A stretch of 15,684 bases of DNA from JBKJTP01 sp046590195. Lineage in GTDB: Bacteria > Bacteroidota > Ignavibacteria > Palsa-1295. Shown one piece after another: positions 13,145 to 15,684 of the stretch. Position numbers and translations under genes: made by a program. The stretch is from the NCBI GenBank assembly GCA_046590195.1, contig JBKJTP010000127.1, forward strand, positions 1 to 15,684, written 5' to 3'. The notes under the pieces were generated by a model. It made no database searches, was not told where the DNA came from, and saw only the letters and a program-made list of their open reading frames with translations. The stretch's first letter is position 1, and every line of letters begins with the position of its first letter.

Positions 13145-13651
13145 ATGAAGCTCACGAAATTCGCATTACCATTCCTGCTGCTCATCGCACTGCCGCTGAC
13201 CGCCTCTGCCCAAAAGGGCGGCATCGGTATCAATCCACGTGAGGACATGGTTCGCTTGCGCGCAACGGCGCAGGATAGCTTCGCTACGGTCGTCTCCGAG
13301 CAGATCGCTGAGCTGAAGAAGCTGATCTCCGAAGGCAAGCTAGATGAGGCGCAGAAGCTCGTAGCGCACAATGGCGGCGCGACAAAAACTGAGAAGTGGG
13401 TACGTCCCGTGTCGATCGCAAATCCAGAAGAGGGCACTCGCGCAACGGCGCTGCTCGATAAGCTCGGCAAGCTCTTCGCCACTTTTCCGAACATGGACAA
13501 GAAGTATTACGCCGTCTTTAAGGACGCTGACAATCCCGCCGGCCAAAAGCACCTCTACCAGATCGAGTTCTCCGACGGCAAGCGCAAACAGATGGTCAGC
13601 TTCAACTTCTACCCCATCGGCGAGAAGATGCTACTGGGCGATGTACAGTAG
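13145..13651 (+). CDS. Secreted or periplasmic protein of unknown function
   Basis: 168 residues. A clear signal peptide (basic MKLTK, hydrophobic core FALPFLLLIALPLT, cleavage likely after ASA at residue 22) is followed by a Lys/Glu/Ala-rich helical stretch containing EQIAELKKLISEGKLDEAQKLVAH (about 53-76), then a region with NMDKKYYAVFKDAD and a C-terminal strand-rich part HLYQIEFSDGKRKQMVSFNFYPIGEKMLL. The end resembles small beta-sheet domains that handle ligands or peptides, but I recognise no family and propose no function. No Shine-Dalgarno precedes the ATG. A terminator follows, so it is probably monocistronic. Confidence 0.75.
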   Translation: MKLTKFALPFLLLIALPLTASAQKGGIGINPREDMVRLRATAQDSFATVVSEQIAELKKLISEGKLDEAQKLVAHNGGATKTEKWVRPVSIANPEEGTRATALLDKLGKLFATFPNMDKKYYAVFKDADNPAGQKHLYQIEFSDGKRKQMVSFNFYPIGEKMLLGDVQ

Positions 13652-13684
13652 GGGTCAGAGTAATTCGTAACTTTGTACGTTCTG

Positions 13685-13710
13685 AAAGCCACCGTATGGT
13701 GGCTTTTGTA
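13685..13710 (+). terminator. Terminator after the secreted-protein gene
   Basis: Perfect 9-bp stem AAAGCCACC (13685-13693) with GGTGGCTTT (13698-13706), 4-nt loop GTAT, followed by TGTATTT. It lies between the secreted-protein gene and the glycosyltransferase. Confidence 0.85.
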
Positions 13711-13730
13711 TTTCGTTACATCTCTCGCTA

Positions 13731-14753
13731 ATGCGAATAACGTTCTGTGCTGCTCTCGTCTCGACGTTTGTCAGTAATGATGTCGAGATCCTCTCGCGCA
13801 AGTTCGAGCTCGATGCGATCGATGCGAAGATCGGCAAAGGTGGCGAAGCCGTAGTCAATCTGATCAAGCTGCACTTGCGCATCATCTCGTCTCTGTTCAG
13901 ATCCGATGCGCTCTTCTTCTGGTTCGCGGACTATTATACGTTGATCCCAACGCTCATTGCACGCTTGCTAGGCAAGCCTGTGTTCGTTGTCGCTGGCGGG
14001 TTTGATATTACGTACTTACCTGAGCTTGGTATCGGTGCCCGCGCGAAGCCAATGCGCTGGTTCGCGGTGCGACATACGTTCAGGTATTGTACGCACATCT
14101 TCCCGGTCAGTCAAGATACGCAGAACGATCTCGATGACGCTGTGCCCGATCATCAGCCGAGCACGATGATCTATAATGCAGTGCGAACGGCTGTCTATCA
14201 TTACCGCAATGATCTTCCACGTACGAACATCCTCACCGTATCCCAGGCCGATTCGATTCCAGAGTTCACTCGTAAAGGTATTGACAAAGTAATAGAGATC
14301 GCTCGCATGATGCCGCATCTCCCCTTTCGAGTGATCGGCTTACGTGGTGCGGGCTTCGATGAAGCGAAGCGATTGGCGAATGGCTTGCAAAACATCACAG
14401 TATTGCCCGGCCGTATTCCACTTGATGATCTGCTCGTCGATTTTTGGCAAGCAAAGATTTATCTTCAGCCATCGATCGAAGAGCGCTTCGGTGTCAGCGT
14501 CGCAGAGGCGATGAGTTGTGGATGCATCCCTATCGTCGCACCGGTCAACGCACTGAAAGAAGTCGTTGGCAATGCAGGGGTGATCATTCCACGCGAGGAT
14601 CTGAACCGTTGGTGTGAAGCGATCGAGCAGAAGTTGCTCGTCAGAGAAGACGAACATATTTCTGCCTCCAACAAGGCCAAACAGTTTGATATTGATGAGC
14701 GCGCGAGGCTACTTCTTGGTGTAGTTGAGCAAGTTTTGGCAAGACACTCATAA
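13731..14753 (+). CDS. Glycosyltransferase, GT4-like (GT-B fold)
   Basis: 340 residues. The C-terminal half carries the nucleotide-sugar-binding signature of family 4 glycosyltransferases: SIEERFGVSVAEAMSCGCIP (248-267), containing the E-x7-E pair (E251, E259), preceded by TRKGIDKVIEIARMMP (180-195) and LPGRIPLDDLLVDFWQAKIYLQPS. The N-terminal half has FFWFADYYTLIPTLIARLLGKPVFVVAGGFD, a typical acceptor-domain segment. The expected role is transfer of a sugar from a nucleotide donor to a surface polysaccharide, lipid or protein. Donor and acceptor cannot be read. No other polysaccharide genes are in the window. No transmembrane segment beyond hydrophobic core strands is evident. The ATG at 13731 starts the first conserved strand (MRITFCAALV). 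Confidence 0.87.
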   Translation: MRITFCAALVSTFVSNDVEILSRKFELDAIDAKIGKGGEAVVNLIKLHLRIISSLFRSDALFFWFADYYTLIPTLIARLLGKPVFVVAGGFDITYLPELGIGARAKPMRWFAVRHTFRYCTHIFPVSQDTQNDLDDAVPDHQPSTMIYNAVRTAVYHYRNDLPRTNILTVSQADSIPEFTRKGIDKVIEIARMMPHLPFRVIGLRGAGFDEAKRLANGLQNITVLPGRIPLDDLLVDFWQAKIYLQPSIEERFGVSVAEAMSCGCIPIVAPVNALKEVVGNAGVIIPREDLNRWCEAIEQKLLVREDEHISASNKAKQFDIDERARLLLGVVEQVLARHS

Positions 14754-14799
14754 ATCTCATCCTGGGGGTGTAACCTTTAGGGGTACTTGCGGTTCTTTA

Positions 14800-14817
14800 T
14801 TGATAGCTTTCTATCAA
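14800..14817 (+). promoter_or_regulatory. Small hairpin upstream of the glycine-rich protein gene
   Basis: Perfect 7-bp stem TTGATAG (14800-14806) with CTATCAA (14811-14817), loop CTTT. No U-tract follows, so it may be a weak terminator for the glycosyltransferase gene or a leader structure or operator for the next gene. Confidence 0.35.
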
Positions 14818-14852
14818 AACAGGAGCTACTGACCATCAAGCTACCTATCCCT

Positions 14853-15684
14853 ATGGTAAAACGTTTGTTGTTGTCCCTCTTCGTTACAGGAGTTGCAGGA
14901 GTCGCAGTGGCGCAAACTCCTTCCTACATCCACCCTGATGCTGCCGCACCAGGTATGACAGTTTACACCGAGATCATTGGGCCAAACATCCGTGGCAACT
15001 TTGGCCCGGATGGCATTAACAAGGCCCAGATCGAGCTCATGAATCCGGCAGATGCATCGCGCATCGTTGTTGGTCCGAGCGTGACAAGTTGGGACGGACG
15101 TATGATCTCACAGACATTTTATGTTCGTCAGAACGCATCGCTTGGTCCGATCCCCTTCCGCGTGATCACCTCCAGTGGCACGACAGCGATCGACGAATTC
15201 TACATCGTTGAGGCGCAAACAATACCAGCTAATCTTCCTCCGGGAGCTCTAGGCTCAGGTGGGGATTACGGCACAAGATCACGACGTAACACGATGGTCG
15301 TTGAGTCATTGACGTTAGGTAACGGCACCTATACAGTCAGCGATATCGATCCTGACCCTAACACGATCGGCAACCAGGCATTGCTGCCGCTGACCATTCT
15401 CTCAAAGGGTCCAGTCAGTATCAGTGGCGAGTTGACGGTTAGCGCACAAGGTATCAATGGCATTGCAGGCGGCGGCGGAGCTGGCGCTCGTGACAACACA
15501 AATGGTGGTCGCGGCTACACGGGCGGCGCGGGCACGCAGGCATTAGGTGGAGTCGGCAGCGGTGCTGATGGAAGCGGTTGGGATGGCGGCACAAGCATCA
15601 CAGGTACTCCAGGCGGTATGGGCGTAGGCCCACGTTGGTGGGATGACCAAGGCGGCGGCGGCGGAACAGGATTCCCATTTGGAC
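14853..15684 (+). CDS. Secreted glycine-rich surface protein, 5' part
   Basis: The ATG at 14853 opens a frame that continues past the window end (277 codons seen). A signal peptide MVKRLLLSLFVTGVAGVAVA is cut after residue 20. Residues about 21-120 look like a compact beta domain, perhaps IPT/TIG- or Ig-like (VTSWDGRMISQTFYVRQN, PIPFRVITSSGTTAIDEFYIVEA). From about 127 the chain becomes rich in Gly, Ser, Thr and Asn, with VESLTLGNGTYTVSDIDPDP and ISGELTVSAQG followed by strongly Gly-rich sequence (205-277: GIAGGGGAGARDNTNGGRGYTGGAGTQ onward in pieces). This fits a large extracellular or cell-surface protein, possibly with a C-terminal sorting domain beyond the window. AGGAG lies too far upstream (about 27 nt) to act as its ribosome site. 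Function unknown. Confidence 0.78.
   Translation, partial: MVKRLLLSLFVTGVAGVAVAQTPSYIHPDAAAPGMTVYTEIIGPNIRGNFGPDGINKAQIELMNPADASRIVVGPSVTSWDGRMISQTFYVRQNASLGPIPFRVITSSGTTAIDEFYIVEAQTIPANLPPGALGSGGDYGTRSRRNTMVVESLTLGNGTYTVSDIDPDPNTIGNQALLPLTILSKGPVSISGELTVSAQGINGIAGGGGAGARDNTNGGRGYTGGAGTQALGGVGSGADGSGWDGGTSITGTPGGMGVGPRWWDDQGGGGGTGFPFG

Noticed and set aside
1..15684. CRISPR arrays, phage genes, toxin-antitoxin pairs, insertion sequences
   Set aside because: None found: no regularly spaced repeats, no transposase or integrase motifs, no small paired genes with toxin or antitoxin features.

Overview
The window reads as chromosomal DNA of a free-living bacterium with roughly half G+C. The best guess, by inference, is a Bacteroidota/Chlorobiota-type lineage such as Ignavibacteria or Kapabacteria. 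The reasons are the rplM-rpsI-rpsB-tsf block, start codons mostly preceded by A/T-rich sequence rather than a clear Shine-Dalgarno, and secreted glycine-rich proteins. No phage, insertion sequence, CRISPR array, tRNA or rRNA is visible.

Layout. (1) 2-1970, plus strand: the 3' part of a periplasmic adaptor and a complete MacB/FtsX-type permease, that is, a tripartite ABC exporter whose ATPase lies outside the window. (2) 1980-2136: a nested palindrome that looks like a REP doublet (REPIN/BIME) around a strong hairpin terminator. (3) 2169-4813, plus: a formimidoylglutamase-like ureohydrolase, then pdxS and pdxT, the two subunits of the DXP-independent pyridoxal 5'-phosphate synthase, with a textbook intrinsic terminator between them. 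(4) 4814-5176: mostly empty, with terminators and one candidate small ORF. (5) 5177-12643, minus: a housekeeping translation block in transcriptional order rplM (L13), rpsI (S9), rpsB (S2), tsf (EF-Ts), then pyrH (UMP kinase) and frr (ribosome recycling factor). Between tsf and pyrH the block is split by about 3 kb holding an NnrS-family membrane protein, a SAM methyltransferase and an oppositely oriented stand-alone GAF protein. (6) 12644-13144: rplM leader with hairpins, a G-quadruplex-type run and a second REP-like element. (7) 13145-15684, plus: a small secreted protein of unknown function, a GT4-type glycosyltransferase, and the start of a large secreted glycine-rich protein that runs off the window.

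The two most noteworthy observations are a decayed second copy of the start of pyrH (8889-8957) between the methyltransferase and GAF genes, which marks how the housekeeping block was broken, and the REPIN-like element at 1980-2136 with GTAG tetranucleotides on both arms. No clearly new multi-gene system is present. The remaining findings concern regulation and genome rearrangement.
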